The notes under the pieces are model-generated. The model had not been told where the DNA came from, did no database searches, and saw only the letters and a program-made list of their open reading frames with translations. A stretch of DNA of 64,000 bases from Kineothrix sp. IPX-CK (GTDB lineage Bacteria > Bacillota > Clostridia > Lachnospirales > Lachnospiraceae), in assembly GCF_039134705.1 (NCBI RefSeq), contig NZ_CP146256.1:2914001-2978000 (forward strand). The letters are read 5' to 3'. The number at the start of each line of letters is the position of its first letter. Positions within the stretch are counted from its first letter, which is position 1. Shown piece by piece: positions 24,614-34,356 of the stretch. A program made the position numbers and the translations under genes.

Positions 24614-25486
24614 TCAATTCATTCTACAAACAGGAATCCATATCTCGCTTTTATAATCCGGTCTGCTTGTATCAGGACTTTCGTTCCACAATAATTCAGG
24701 TCCCCCTGTCAATTCATATCCTGATGTCGGGAACCATTCGGCGTATATTTTTGCCCATGTATCCTGAATAGCATCCAGAAAAGTACCAACCACTTTGAAT
24801 ACTGCCCAGGTGGAGGCTTCGACATGCAGGATGTCAAAGTCGTTTGAAGCGGTTTTGGAAGTTGCAACTCCAATATACTGGTCAAGCTCGGAGCCTTCTG
24901 CGGTACGCTCTTGAAAATTTGCAGAAACGCTAAGTATACCTTTTGGCTCCATGTCACATAAGCTTTTCAGATCAGCAATAATTTGTGGGGTCAGTTTCTG
25001 TATCAGCGAGTTCATATGCGGATTGATACCTTTGAATTGTATTGTAATCCTCTTTTTAAACCCTACAATATAAAATGCGTTCTTTTCGACAATACGATAA
25101 TTCATTTCAATTCCTCCTTTAATTGTTAATTGGAAAGTCATTGGGGGCAAGACTTTAAGGACGATATTTTTGTTTTTTGCCTGAGATGGTGTTACTCCAT
25201 GCATCGCTTGAAAGGCTTTACTAAAAGCTTCAGGTGATTCATAGCCAAGTTGTAACGCTAAATCAATGACTTTTACCGGTTCAGTTTGCAATAATATCCC
25301 CGCTACTGACAGGCGTCTGCGGCGAATATATTCCCCTAACGGCATTCCTGCAAGAAAAGAAAACATTCTGCGAAAATGGTATTCTGAACAACCGGCAATG
25401 TGCTAAATCTGATTTAACTCAATATTACACATCAAATTCCTTTCAATATACCCCATAGCTTCATTAAATTGAGTCAATACATTCAT
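24614..25486 (-). pseudogene. AraC / GyrI-like regulator interrupted by an in-frame TAG
   Basis: The gene starts with a strong GGAAGGAGG site and ATG at 25486 (MNVLTQFNEAMGYIERN). After 27 codons a TAG (25403-25405) interrupts the frame, then homology continues without shift: HIAGCSEYHFRRMFSFLAG, the first AraC helix-turn-helix, the second HTH (LALQLGYESPEAFSKAFQ), and an effector-binding GyrI-like domain (about 100-290) to the stop. The residue before HIAGCS is normally a sense codon in this family. Either it is a recent pseudogene by one base change, or the downstream part is translated from an internal start such as the ATG at 25366 as a truncated product. Confidence 0.8.
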
Positions 25487-25628
25487 CCTTAATTCCTCCT
25501 TCCAGAATAATCATATCTAAGTTTCCAATTAATTTCCTGATATTTTTGTTGCGGATAATAACGGGTTTCAAATGCTCATAATTTTTCTTTTCCCGCACAT
25601 ACTAACAAGAAAACAGGAGGTCACTCAA

Positions 25629-25814
25629 ATGAAAGCAACTGATAAAGATAAATCCATCTCTACCATACCTCACGGCATCTGGGAGGCCACACCATCCAAA
25701 CAAAATATTAAAAACCCAGGATCTTTAACAACCGATCTGCAAAACAACGGTTATCCTGCCGAACCATTGCCAGGGCCCGAATCCCTTCAAAAAGACAGAC
25801 CGGGAGAAGATTAA
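25629..25814 (+). CDS. hypothetical 61-residue proline-rich protein
   Basis: ATG 25629 follows an AGGAGG at 8 nt, much better than the earlier in-frame ATG at 25572. The product is hydrophilic and probably disordered (Pro, Asn, Ser, Lys), with a central IPHGIWEATPSKQN and a PGPESLQKDRPGED tail. No known domain and no membrane segment. Its 3' end overlaps the decayed deformylase stop by 4 bp, and a hairpin (25799-25822) forms over the stop. Confidence 0.55.
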   Translation: MKATDKDKSISTIPHGIWEATPSKQNIKNPGSLTTDLQNNGYPAEPLPGPESLQKDRPGED

Positions 25815-25822
25815 TCTCCCGG
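25799..25822. terminator. stem-loop over convergent gene ends
   Basis: ACCGGGAGA and TCTCCCGGT form a 9-bp stem with a 6-nt loop at the end of the 61-residue gene. There is no T-run, so termination is uncertain. Confidence 0.4.
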
Positions 25823-26191
25823 TACATAATCCACATACTCAATTATTTTATCCCTAAACAATATCCCATCTAAATGGTCAGTTTCATGACAAAGACACTT
25901 TGCCCCATATACCAGGATAGCTTAGGCAGCCCTCAATAACAAGTTCTTCTCCTTCGGATTCAACAATTTGAGGATTTATCAACTTTAATAACCCCTGTCC
26001 CATATTAGCAACAACTAAACGACGCAATATTCCAACTTGACACGCGGCTAATCCGCCTCCATTTTCTGTACTATACATTGTCTCCGCCATATCATTAAGG
26101 ATTTCTCTGATATGATCATCGACCTTATCAACCGGTTTGCTTATTTTGTGTAAAATTAATCATCAAACATTCTAATCTCTCTGATAGCCAT
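25811..26191 (-). pseudogene. def: peptide deformylase remnant
   Basis: Translation in three frames rebuilds a peptide deformylase: MAIREIRMFDD from a good AGGAGG start, then one base missing in the next (Pro) codon shifts the frame; ILHKISKPVDKVDDHIREIL, GGGLAACQVGI and EGCLSYPG follow in the second frame; and CHETDHLDGILF follows in a third frame. About 30 residues between the last two blocks are deleted. Motif 1 also reads GGGLAACQ rather than the usual G-x-GLAAPQ. The gene cannot make an active enzyme, so another deformylase must exist elsewhere. Confidence 0.85.
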
Positions 26192-26245
26192 ATGCATACC
26201 TCCTGCTGATATCTGCACGGGATTTTCACTCACTTTCTTCGAAAA

Positions 26246-28996
26246 TTAATCAGTACCTGCCATATAGTTCATAATACTGTATTCCAGCCATCTGGCAGGA
26301 GCACTGTCTCTTTGCCTGCGCAAATCCCAGGTACATACGAACAGTCTTCCCTCTCCTGCCTTCCGTTCAAACATATTGCCCAGCTTGTGGTTTCTTGTGG
26401 AATTATCAATGGTCCACACAATCGGTTCCACGGGACTGGCATCCAGTATCAGCGCCCGGGAATGAGACACCATGTCATACCATTGGGGCGTTGTATAGAA
26501 TTCCGTAGGAAAATACTGAAATACCTTATGGTCTTTCTCGATATAAAGGCCATGTGTTCCAACGGGTAACGGCTTGCCCATGCTTTCCGATATGGAGCGG
26601 AACATCGGATAACACCAAAAATCTGTGCAATAGGTGCCGGACACGGAATTAGTATCGTCCAGATGTTCCGGATATAAAAGAACCTTTCGTCCCTGCTCAA
26701 AATACTGTTTTGCTTCCTCTGTACTCCCTGTAACGATGACAGCCGAATCCCCTTTTTTATCGGAAAGCGCCGGTACTTCCTTGGGGTAGACCCATATATC
26801 ATACCGGTTCTCAATCTCTGTTCCCGCCAGCCGTATATGAATCGACCATTTCTCCGGCTGCGCAAGTTCCGGCAAGGTAACAGTCATGCGGCCCAGCTCA
26901 TACACTCCGTTTAAAAATTCGCCCCACGAGACCTCTTTCCGTGAGACAAGGCTTTTTTCTTCTTTGTAAATGCAAAGCTCCACCTGAGGGTCCACAACCG
27001 GCTGTGGATGAAATATCGCTAGCGTTATCCCTAAATCAATCTGCTCGCCCCCTTCATATACCAGTCCCGGCAGCATGGCCAGAATTACCCGCTCCGAGCA
27101 GAATTGCCGCCACTCTTTAGGTGTGATGATTCCTTTACTCTCCATAAAAGCATTCAAGATACCGATGCACGCTGTTCCCTGACCAGTAAAATCCTGAAGA
27201 TCCAAAATCTGAAATCCTGCCAGTTCCTTACTGCGAAGTGCCGTCTCCAGCTCCAGCTTATAGCAATCTGCCGCAAATCTTCCCGAAGCCCGGAAAAAAC
27301 GTTCGGCCATAGGAAGCATTCCTTTTTTCTCCATATTCCTTTTAAACACTTCCAGATTTCTTGCCTTTAGGACACCGGTATACCGGTCGATTTCCGAAAA
27401 ATCCGGATACATAGCATACTGTCCTATTTCATGGGATACCACCGGAACCCGGGGAATCAGCTCTTTCTCTTCTTCCATTTTTACCGTCTTTATTCCGGTT
27501 CCGAACTGAATGGTCACATAGTTCTCCCCTCCGTCCCCTTGTTCTATTTCAGGCGGGCGTATTACCGAATCATAATCATATACCGTATCCGGAGGCATCG
27601 TCTGAATATGCCCCTGAGGTGCATCGCACATGGCATAAGAACCTCTGAACAGCCGTGTTTTAGAAAAGCGTACTCCGCAAAAGAAATCTTCATTTTCCAA
27701 TATGCAGGGCATAAACTGGAAATTATTGGAGCCTTGAGTATACAAATGTCTGGAATCATATTTCTTATAATCTCCCAATATTCTATTCAATCTGCTCTTA
27801 CTGCCCCATAATTCATTCCCCAAAGACATCATAACAAAGGAGGGATGGTTTCCGAACTCATCCAGAATACGAAAGCCCTCTTCCATCAAATACTTCTGCC
27901 CTCTCTCGTCGTGGCTTTCTTCTCCCGGCTCCGTAACCGTCCCCCAGAAAGGCAGCTCCGGTTCCATATATATGCCTAGCATATCCGCAGCCGTAAAAGC
28001 CGCCTCCGGAGGACAGCATGTATGAAACCGGTAATGGTTAATGCCGTACTGTTTCGCTGTTTCAAGCACTTTGAGCCAGCTTGACACATCGGCAGGCGCA
28101 TGTCCGGTCAAGGGGAAAATCATGCCGTCATGCTTTCCTCTGAGAAAGGTCCGCATACCATTTATTTCAAAATAATTTCCCGCCGCCTCAAAATCCCTCA
28201 ATCCAAAGGAATAGACATAAGAATAAAGCTCCCGGTCTTCTGCGCCGGCCGCCTGTGACAATTCCATATGCAGCCGATATAGGTTGGGGGTATGCTCACT
28301 CCACAGCTGCGCCGTCTCCTCCAACGAATAGCGAAACCGGTTCTCGCCCCGATATAACGTATGCCGAACCGTCGGATAGGTATGGTCGCCGCCGGATACA
28401 AAAATGGTTAAATCCTCCTCTTTTGTACCTTCCAGCTCCAGTCGCACGTCGATATACCGCCCTGCCCCGTTTGGATATATTCTGACCTTGTCCAGATAGC
28501 TATGGCCGTATTCTTCTATATAGATTCCTCCGGTAATTCCATTCCAGTTGCTCTGAGTATCCGGTGAGGTCATATGTCCTCCCGTTACCGGATAGGACGT
28601 ATTATCAATCATAATGGTGATTTTTCTGCAAGTCTTCCCATAAGGCGTGACTCGGTACCGATGTGAGGTACACAGACTATCTGCGCTTCCCACATAATCT
28701 TCGTCTATCCACACATGAGATATTCTGGTCCGCTCCAATACAAGAAAGAATTCTTTTCCCTCTGCCTCTGAAAAGTCCACCTCTCTGGAATACCACGTAT
28801 ATCCCTCAAACAACCATGGATCGGTTAAATGCCCTGTATTCTCTTCTCCGGAAGGCGTTCCTTTCCCTGCCGTCGATACGGTAGCCGGAAGGTCGATGAT
28901 ATCCTCGAGCGTTCTGTTATAATACTGCTTTTTAATTCCCTCTTTCTCTTTATCGAGGCAGAAGTTCCAAACTCCCTTCAAATCTATTTTCTTCAT
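26246..28996 (-). CDS. glycoside hydrolase family 2 enzyme
   Basis: A 916-residue cytoplasmic glycosidase with the GH2 layout: N-terminal sugar-binding jelly roll (about 1-170), immunoglobulin-like domain (about 175-275), TIM barrel (about 280-600) and a C-terminal extension. The presumed acid/base Glu is in SLGNELWGSK and the nucleophile Glu is likely in VSHEIGQYAMY. RGKHDGMIFPLTGHAP and YGINHYRFHTCCPP are barrel signatures. The start ATG 28996 has GGAGG at 7 nt; two earlier Met are too close to it. It lies beside a sugar ABC transporter and YesM/YesN system, so it probably cleaves the imported oligosaccharide. The specificity (beta-galactoside, glucuronide or mannoside) is not certain. Confidence 0.88.
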   Translation of the reverse strand: MKKIDLKGVWNFCLDKEKEGIKKQYYNRTLEDIIDLPATVSTAGKGTPSGEENTGHLTDPWLFEGYTWYSREVDFSEAEGKEFFLVLERTRISHVWIDEDYVGSADSLCTSHRYRVTPYGKTCRKITIMIDNTSYPVTGGHMTSPDTQSNWNGITGGIYIEEYGHSYLDKVRIYPNGAGRYIDVRLELEGTKEEDLTIFVSGGDHTYPTVRHTLYRGENRFRYSLEETAQLWSEHTPNLYRLHMELSQAAGAEDRELYSYVYSFGLRDFEAAGNYFEINGMRTFLRGKHDGMIFPLTGHAPADVSSWLKVLETAKQYGINHYRFHTCCPPEAAFTAADMLGIYMEPELPFWGTVTEPGEESHDERGQKYLMEEGFRILDEFGNHPSFVMMSLGNELWGSKSRLNRILGDYKKYDSRHLYTQGSNNFQFMPCILENEDFFCGVRFSKTRLFRGSYAMCDAPQGHIQTMPPDTVYDYDSVIRPPEIEQGDGGENYVTIQFGTGIKTVKMEEEKELIPRVPVVSHEIGQYAMYPDFSEIDRYTGVLKARNLEVFKRNMEKKGMLPMAERFFRASGRFAADCYKLELETALRSKELAGFQILDLQDFTGQGTACIGILNAFMESKGIITPKEWRQFCSERVILAMLPGLVYEGGEQIDLGITLAIFHPQPVVDPQVELCIYKEEKSLVSRKEVSWGEFLNGVYELGRMTVTLPELAQPEKWSIHIRLAGTEIENRYDIWVYPKEVPALSDKKGDSAVIVTGSTEEAKQYFEQGRKVLLYPEHLDDTNSVSGTYCTDFWCYPMFRSISESMGKPLPVGTHGLYIEKDHKVFQYFPTEFYTTPQWYDMVSHSRALILDASPVEPIVWTIDNSTRNHKLGNMFERKAGEGRLFVCTWDLRRQRDSAPARWLEYSIMNYMAGTD

Positions 28997-29028
28997 TTTC
29001 ATTCCTCCGTCCATTGACAGTATGGGGA

Positions 29029-29823
29029 TTATACCGTTGTAAAATTCTTTCTTATTTCGCTTGGTGTAATATCAAATAAATTTTTAAACTGCTCCGTAAA
29101 GTAGCATGGATTCTGATAACCTACCCGGTAGGCGATTTCATTGATTCTTAGTTCCGAGTGCTTTAACAGCTCCATAGCCCGATGCAGGCGATAACGCTTA
29201 AGATAATTGGTAATTGTAATGCCAATTTCTTTTTTAAAAAGTGTGCTTAAATAACTCTCATTCATTTTAAACTGCTCCGCAATTTCGCAAAGGGTAATTT
29301 CCTCCGCATAATTTTTACTGATATAAATCATTACCCTCTGAATAGCCGGATGAATCTGTTTTCCCCGGCCCACATCGGATGCAGTCTCTTTCCCCGTCCA
29401 GATTTCGTTCAGCAGCTGTGCCGCGCCTTCCTCATCTTGCTTTTCTGTTTCCCATTTTCTCTTCTCACTCAGTATCCGAATATTTTCCTCAATCTCTTCC
29501 GGTTTGACCGGCTTCAGGATATAGGCACTGACGCCCAGACGTATGGCTTCCTGAGCATATGCAAATTCGTTATACCCGCTGACAATGATGATATCCGGCC
29601 GTTTTCCCCGCAAATATATTCTCTGAATCAGTTCCAAGCCGTTGATTTCAGGCATATTGATATCTGTAATGACCAACTCAAAAACCTCTTCCCTGAATTT
29701 CCTAAGAGCCTCCTTTACGCTGTATGCTCCGACTACCTGATCGACGCCCAGCTTACTCCAGTTTACATATTTCATAATTCCCCGCACGTGAACCGGTTCG
29801 TCATCAATAACCATAACCTTCAT
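29029..29823 (-). CDS. YesN-type response regulator with AraC DNA-binding domain
   Basis: A 264-residue regulator: receiver domain with acidic pocket (VIDDEPVH), phospho-acceptor Asp about 54 (ELVITDINMPE) and K in ILKPVKPEE, a short linker, then two AraC-type HTH motifs at the C-terminus (ITLCEIAEQFKMNESYLSTL; INEIAYRVGYQNPCYFTEQF). The linker helix is shorter than in many YesN proteins. The start overlaps the kinase stop by ATGA. It should activate the adjacent sugar-uptake and glycosidase genes. Confidence 0.93.
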   Translation of the reverse strand: MKVMVIDDEPVHVRGIMKYVNWSKLGVDQVVGAYSVKEALRKFREEVFELVITDINMPEINGLELIQRIYLRGKRPDIIIVSGYNEFAYAQEAIRLGVSAYILKPVKPEEIEENIRILSEKRKWETEKQDEEGAAQLLNEIWTGKETASDVGRGKQIHPAIQRVMIYISKNYAEEITLCEIAEQFKMNESYLSTLFKKEIGITITNYLKRYRLHRAMELLKHSELRINEIAYRVGYQNPCYFTEQFKNLFDITPSEIRKNFTTV

Positions 29824-31532
29824 TTCATTCCCCCCATTTCTTTAGGCAGTCGGATACGAATCAAGGTTCCCGATTGCCTATTGCTCGTTATCTCATAAAC
29901 AAAATGATTTCCGTAATAATAATTCAATATATTGCCGATAAATTGTATTCCGATACCAAAGGAGTCTCCATCCGTCTCCCTGTTCATTCTGAACTTTTGA
30001 AGCACTTCCTCCGGAATCCCATCTCCGTTATCCCAAATTTTAAATTCTACATTTATGCCGCAATCCTTCGCATTAATTTCAACTTTCCGGTTCCCCGGAG
30101 CCGTTATATTTCCATGGAGCCATATGTTTTCTACTAAAGGCTGCAAAATCATTTTCGGAACGGTAATATCCTTCAATTCAGAGTCCATAGTAAGCTTAAC
30201 TTCAACCACATGATCCCAGCGCATTTGCTGAATATTAATATACGCCCTTACCAGATTTAATTCCTGTTCTACGCTCAGCAGGCCCCGTCCCTTATTCAGA
30301 GACAGCCTGTAAAAAGCAGTTAAATCATCAAGCATAGTGACTAGCTTGGGATTTTGGGATTCCAATGCTTCCCATCGCATTACCCCAAGTGTATTATACA
30401 GGAAATGGGGATTGATTTGGGATTCCAGACTCTTAAATTCGAACTTTTGCTTTTGGCTCTTGACCTCCGCCATTTCATCAATTACGTTTTCCAGTTTTTT
30501 CAGCATACTATTGTACTGCGCTTCCAATACGGCGACCTCATCCCCTGTTTCATGAACGGCAATATAGCTGATATCTCCCTGAATCTGCTCCATTTTCTCT
30601 CCCAGCTTATGCAGCCGTTTAAATACATGGTTCAGCAAAATACTAAGAGCCATTCCCGAAAATATTCCATAGCTTAAAAGGATAAGCCCTACCACAAGCT
30701 TTGCATGCTTTACCTGATTCTCAAAATGGCTGGAGGATATGAAAACCCAAACATTCCACTTTTCATCCACAGAGTTCTTCATAACCATAATATTATTTTG
30801 CTCCGCGATACTTCCTTCCTCATAATCCAAACGGGTATCCGGCAAAATATTACTCATGTGCTTTCCCACTGCATCGGTTTCGGAAGAAGCTATTATTACA
30901 TTTTCTTCATCTGTGAGATAGACAAGACCGGCAATATCTCCTTTGATTTCGGTTACCGGTCCAAATGCTTCCTGACTGTCTATGCCTATTCTTATATACG
31001 CCTCCACATTATTATAAAGAGCGGATATTTTCTGATATCTGCACAGCAAGGCTGTTTTGTCATCCAATTCTGTAATCCAGCCGGTATTCTCAAGCACAGC
31101 GCTGTCGAATCTGTCATTAAAAACATATTTTCCGTCCTCCCCAATATCGCTTCCCTGCTGATACACTTCCAGCCGCTTAATAATGGAGGAACGCGCCATG
31201 TCCTCGCTGAGCGTATATTTTATGCTGGTCAGTGCCTCCCATACCTGCTCATATTGTTTGCACCGATTAGATAAGGATTTGTAAATAATATGGTTATTGC
31301 TTAATCGATATAGGATATTTCCGTAATTCTCCTTTATCACCTGAACATCCTCCACTATTTTCTCGGAATTGGACCTCATATTCTGTACTCTTTCATCTTC
31401 CAGAGAACGGAAGAGAAATGCGGACAGCACCATCCAAGTCACTAAATATACAATAATCAAGGATGCTATGTAAATCAAAATAATTTTTATTTTAATTGAG
31501 TTTTTTATATGGAAAAGCAGCTTTTTCATCAT
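29820..31532 (-). CDS. YesM-type sensor histidine kinase
   Basis: A membrane kinase of about 570 residues. ATG 31532 (MMKKLLFHIKNS) is chosen; AAAGGA is close to it and the upstream in-frame codons to 31592 look non-coding. Layout: TM1 about 15-45, extracellular sensor of about 220 residues, TM2 about 280-305, HAMP, then His_kinase domain (PF06580 type) with the phospho-acceptor His in SLESQINPHFLYNTLG and a HATPase domain (ILQPLVENIWLHG; WDNGDGIPEE; FGIGIQFIGN). It overlaps the response regulator by 4 bp. Kinases of this class sense oligosaccharides, often via the partner binding protein. Confidence 0.9.
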   Translation of the reverse strand: MMKKLLFHIKNSIKIKIILIYIASLIIVYLVTWMVLSAFLFRSLEDERVQNMRSNSEKIVEDVQVIKENYGNILYRLSNNHIIYKSLSNRCKQYEQVWEALTSIKYTLSEDMARSSIIKRLEVYQQGSDIGEDGKYVFNDRFDSAVLENTGWITELDDKTALLCRYQKISALYNNVEAYIRIGIDSQEAFGPVTEIKGDIAGLVYLTDEENVIIASSETDAVGKHMSNILPDTRLDYEEGSIAEQNNIMVMKNSVDEKWNVWVFISSSHFENQVKHAKLVVGLILLSYGIFSGMALSILLNHVFKRLHKLGEKMEQIQGDISYIAVHETGDEVAVLEAQYNSMLKKLENVIDEMAEVKSQKQKFEFKSLESQINPHFLYNTLGVMRWEALESQNPKLVTMLDDLTAFYRLSLNKGRGLLSVEQELNLVRAYINIQQMRWDHVVEVKLTMDSELKDITVPKMILQPLVENIWLHGNITAPGNRKVEINAKDCGINVEFKIWDNGDGIPEEVLQKFRMNRETDGDSFGIGIQFIGNILNYYYGNHFVYEITSNRQSGTLIRIRLPKEMGGMK

Positions 31533-31634
31533 TCCTTTGAAATCCCCCTCTGAGAAATCAACGATAACAGCACCAAAAGTTCCCCATACCAAACGGTACG
31601 GGAAACTTTATCAGAGCATAAATTCAGGGAGAAA

Positions 31635-33383
31635 CTAGTTTTGACTCTGTTCCTGATATAAGGTCATCCATTCCGCTTTCATCTGGGACCAGTTAGCCCT
31701 TAACTCAAGCTGTTCCTTAAATTCATCGTATACCTCTTGGAACTTGTCATCCGAATCCGCCATAATAAGCTTGGCCGTATACTCATCTACAACATTATGA
31801 AGGGATTCCAGACTTTTTGCAATTACACTGTCCACATCGGCCTTTACGGAATCCATATCGTTGATGGCTCGGTGATTTACAATATCGCCGCTAATGTATT
31901 TGCACCACTGAGACACCAGATTCGCCCCCGCCTTATTGCCGCCGGTATTCTGATTCCACCATGCATACCATTGATTGCTGTAGCTGGCAAACTGCCAAAG
32001 CTGATGAGTACAAGCCGCGACTCTTGCACTGTCGCCGGAATCTCTTTCCACCTTATAACTCGCCTCGAAATCCCAAGTGCCCGCATCCTCATCCACAAAG
32101 TCCCATAAAACGCCTCTGGGACCTTCATTCACTTCCTGTCCTATATAAGGGCTTGGTTCATTGACCCATTCCAAAAAATTCAGTACTGCGTTCAAATGAG
32201 CGGTGTCCTTATTAATATACACCATATATCCCGGATTGGGATTGACATAGGAGGTATAAGCTTTTTCCACTCCTTCCACCTCCGGATTGGCAACCGGCTC
32301 ATAATAGAAGGTTACGCTGTCATCGCCGCTGTCATAATTCTTCCAGGTTTCATTCAGCCCCGATACCCATAAATCTGTTGTAAACATACCAATCTGTCCG
32401 CTTGTGATTTTCTCTTTAAATCTTTCCTGAGACATCGTGGTGGTCTCCATATCTATCAGGCCTTCCCGATACATTTTATTCATCCAGAAATATGCTTCTT
32501 TATAGTTGGGATTATCATATAAAAATACCTTTTCTCCATTGTTATCCATGACCGCCGGCATTCCGCTGACACCATTAGCAGTATCTACGCCAAAAGTAGA
32601 CAGAATGATTCTCTCTTCCGGACTCTGGCTCTTGCTCTGTCCATAGGACTGGGCAAAGGATAACGGAATAATGTTGCTGCCGTTTTCATTCTTTAATTTA
32701 GCAAAGGCACGCAATGTTTCCTCCATTCCTTCTATCGTTTTCAAATCCTCCTTGGTTTTACCCGCCTGTTTCAGAAGATCTATCCTGACCCACCATGCAT
32801 CTACCGTCCAGCCTCCCCAAGGCTCATCATACTCTAAAGCATAATATCCGGGAATCCACCATAAATCACCGGAACTGGTCTTTATGTAATCCTGCACCTG
32901 GGAATCAATATTAGGAATATTATTCAGCTTTTCATTCGTGTAGATATCATTCAGATTCATGACTCGGTCTGCCGTAGTCAAAGCGCTCTCTACGGATTTA
33001 TCATATGGAAAAATCATAATATCCGGAAGATTGGCTCCGCTGCTGAGCTTCAAGTTGAGTGTGGTCATGTAATCATTGCTCTGCATATACTCAACCTGAT
33101 AATCAATTCCCAGCTCATCTTTCATGACCTGCTGAACCTTGGTGTTATTCGGACTTTCGGAAGTCCATCCGGCCAGTATGGTAAACTGGTCCGTAGTCTT
33201 ACCGCCCTCGCTCTCAGGCACATAGAATCCTTCTGCCGTTTCGGTTCCGGAAGCGTCTCCGGCCGCATTTGTTTCCCCCACGGTACTTTCTGTTTGTGCT
33301 TCCCCGCCGTTTCCGGCACATGCCGTAAGAGACAGCAGCATAACTAACACAAGCAATAATGCTAAACCCTTTTTTTGTTTCAT
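31635..33383 (-). CDS. carbohydrate ABC transporter substrate-binding lipoprotein (LplA-like)
   Basis: A 582-residue family 1 solute-binding protein. The start is ATG 33383 (MKQKKGLALLLVLVMLL), with AAAGGAGG at 6 nt; an upstream extension in frame is discarded. The lipobox is SLTAC with Cys about residue 22, followed by a Gly/Thr/Ala linker. The large size and aromatic-rich binding face (YALEYDEPWGGWTVDAWW) fit binders of oligosaccharides. It is downstream of two permeases and upstream of the YesM/YesN pair. No ATPase gene is in the locus, so a shared MsmX-type ATPase elsewhere is expected. Confidence 0.9.
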   Translation of the reverse strand: MKQKKGLALLLVLVMLLSLTACAGNGGEAQTESTVGETNAAGDASGTETAEGFYVPESEGGKTTDQFTILAGWTSESPNNTKVQQVMKDELGIDYQVEYMQSNDYMTTLNLKLSSGANLPDIMIFPYDKSVESALTTADRVMNLNDIYTNEKLNNIPNIDSQVQDYIKTSSGDLWWIPGYYALEYDEPWGGWTVDAWWVRIDLLKQAGKTKEDLKTIEGMEETLRAFAKLKNENGSNIIPLSFAQSYGQSKSQSPEERIILSTFGVDTANGVSGMPAVMDNNGEKVFLYDNPNYKEAYFWMNKMYREGLIDMETTTMSQERFKEKITSGQIGMFTTDLWVSGLNETWKNYDSGDDSVTFYYEPVANPEVEGVEKAYTSYVNPNPGYMVYINKDTAHLNAVLNFLEWVNEPSPYIGQEVNEGPRGVLWDFVDEDAGTWDFEASYKVERDSGDSARVAACTHQLWQFASYSNQWYAWWNQNTGGNKAGANLVSQWCKYISGDIVNHRAINDMDSVKADVDSVIAKSLESLHNVVDEYTAKLIMADSDDKFQEVYDEFKEQLELRANWSQMKAEWMTLYQEQSQN

Positions 33384-33424
33384 AGTATCCTCCTTTATAT
33401 TTATACACCGGTTTGCGGTGTTTT

Positions 33425-34324
33425 TTACTCCTTTACAGATCCAATCATCATACCCTTCACAAAGTGTTTTTGAACAAACGGATAAACACACAGTATGGGT
33501 ACCGTACCGATGATTACCGCCGCCATTTTCACAGAAGTAGCTGTCATCTTGGATGTCTGAGAAGCTCTGACCGCCGCCTCCGCAACAATAGCATTGTTAC
33601 TGGACATCAGCCCAAGATTATCCGCTTCGAACAACCGTTGAAGGTAGGTCTGTACCGGAAGCAGTCCGGTTGAATTCACATAAAACGCTCCCGAATACCA
33701 GTCATTCCAATGATATACTGCGATAAACAAACCTATCGCTGCCAGTACAGGCTTGGAAAGAGGAAGTATGAGCTTTAAAAATATTTTGACTTCTCCCGCC
33801 CCGTCCATTAATGCTGCTTCCCTAAGGCTTGTCGGAATTTCCGAAAAGAATTTCATCATAACAAACATATTCCAAATATTAAACATATTGGGAATCACAT
33901 ATACCCAGAAGGTATCCACCAATCTCAATCGGGACAATTGAATATAGTATGGGATGATCCCTCCGTTAAACAGCATAGGAATTAAAATCAAGTACATTAA
34001 TTTCTTCCGGTAGGGCAATTCTTTAAAGGAAAAACCATATGCGGTAATACCTGTTACCACCAATCCCAGTAAAGTACCCAAAACGGTACGCCCTATCGTA
34101 ATTAGATACGCACGCTGTATCACTCCGTTTCCCAGCACATATTCATAATTGAATGTTGTAAATATTCTGGGCAGCAAATACAAGCCGCCTTTCAAAGAAT
34201 CCAATCCCTCGTTCAGGGAATACACAATGATATAATATAGAGGGTATAATGTAATCACGCACAATACCGCTAAAAAAGCCGTATTAAACACTCTGAATAT
34301 TCTTTCTCCTAAGCCTGCCTTCAT
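33425..34324 (-). CDS. carbohydrate ABC transporter permease (LplC/YtcP-like)
   Basis: A 299-residue six-helix permease of the MalG class: TM1 about 12-32, and the EAA coupling loop SLREAALMDGAGEVKIFLKLILP. The C-terminus ends QKHFVKGMMIGSVKE, the usual closing motif of this group. It lies 32 nt after its partner permease and 41 nt before the binding-protein gene. Confidence 0.93.
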   Translation of the reverse strand: MKAGLGERIFRVFNTAFLAVLCVITLYPLYYIIVYSLNEGLDSLKGGLYLLPRIFTTFNYEYVLGNGVIQRAYLITIGRTVLGTLLGLVVTGITAYGFSFKELPYRKKLMYLILIPMLFNGGIIPYYIQLSRLRLVDTFWVYVIPNMFNIWNMFVMMKFFSEIPTSLREAALMDGAGEVKIFLKLILPLSKPVLAAIGLFIAVYHWNDWYSGAFYVNSTGLLPVQTYLQRLFEADNLGLMSSNNAIVAEAAVRASQTSKMTATSVKMAAVIIGTVPILCVYPFVQKHFVKGMMIGSVKE

Positions 34325-34356
34325 TTTTATGTCATTCTCCTTTCAGCCTTTTTACC

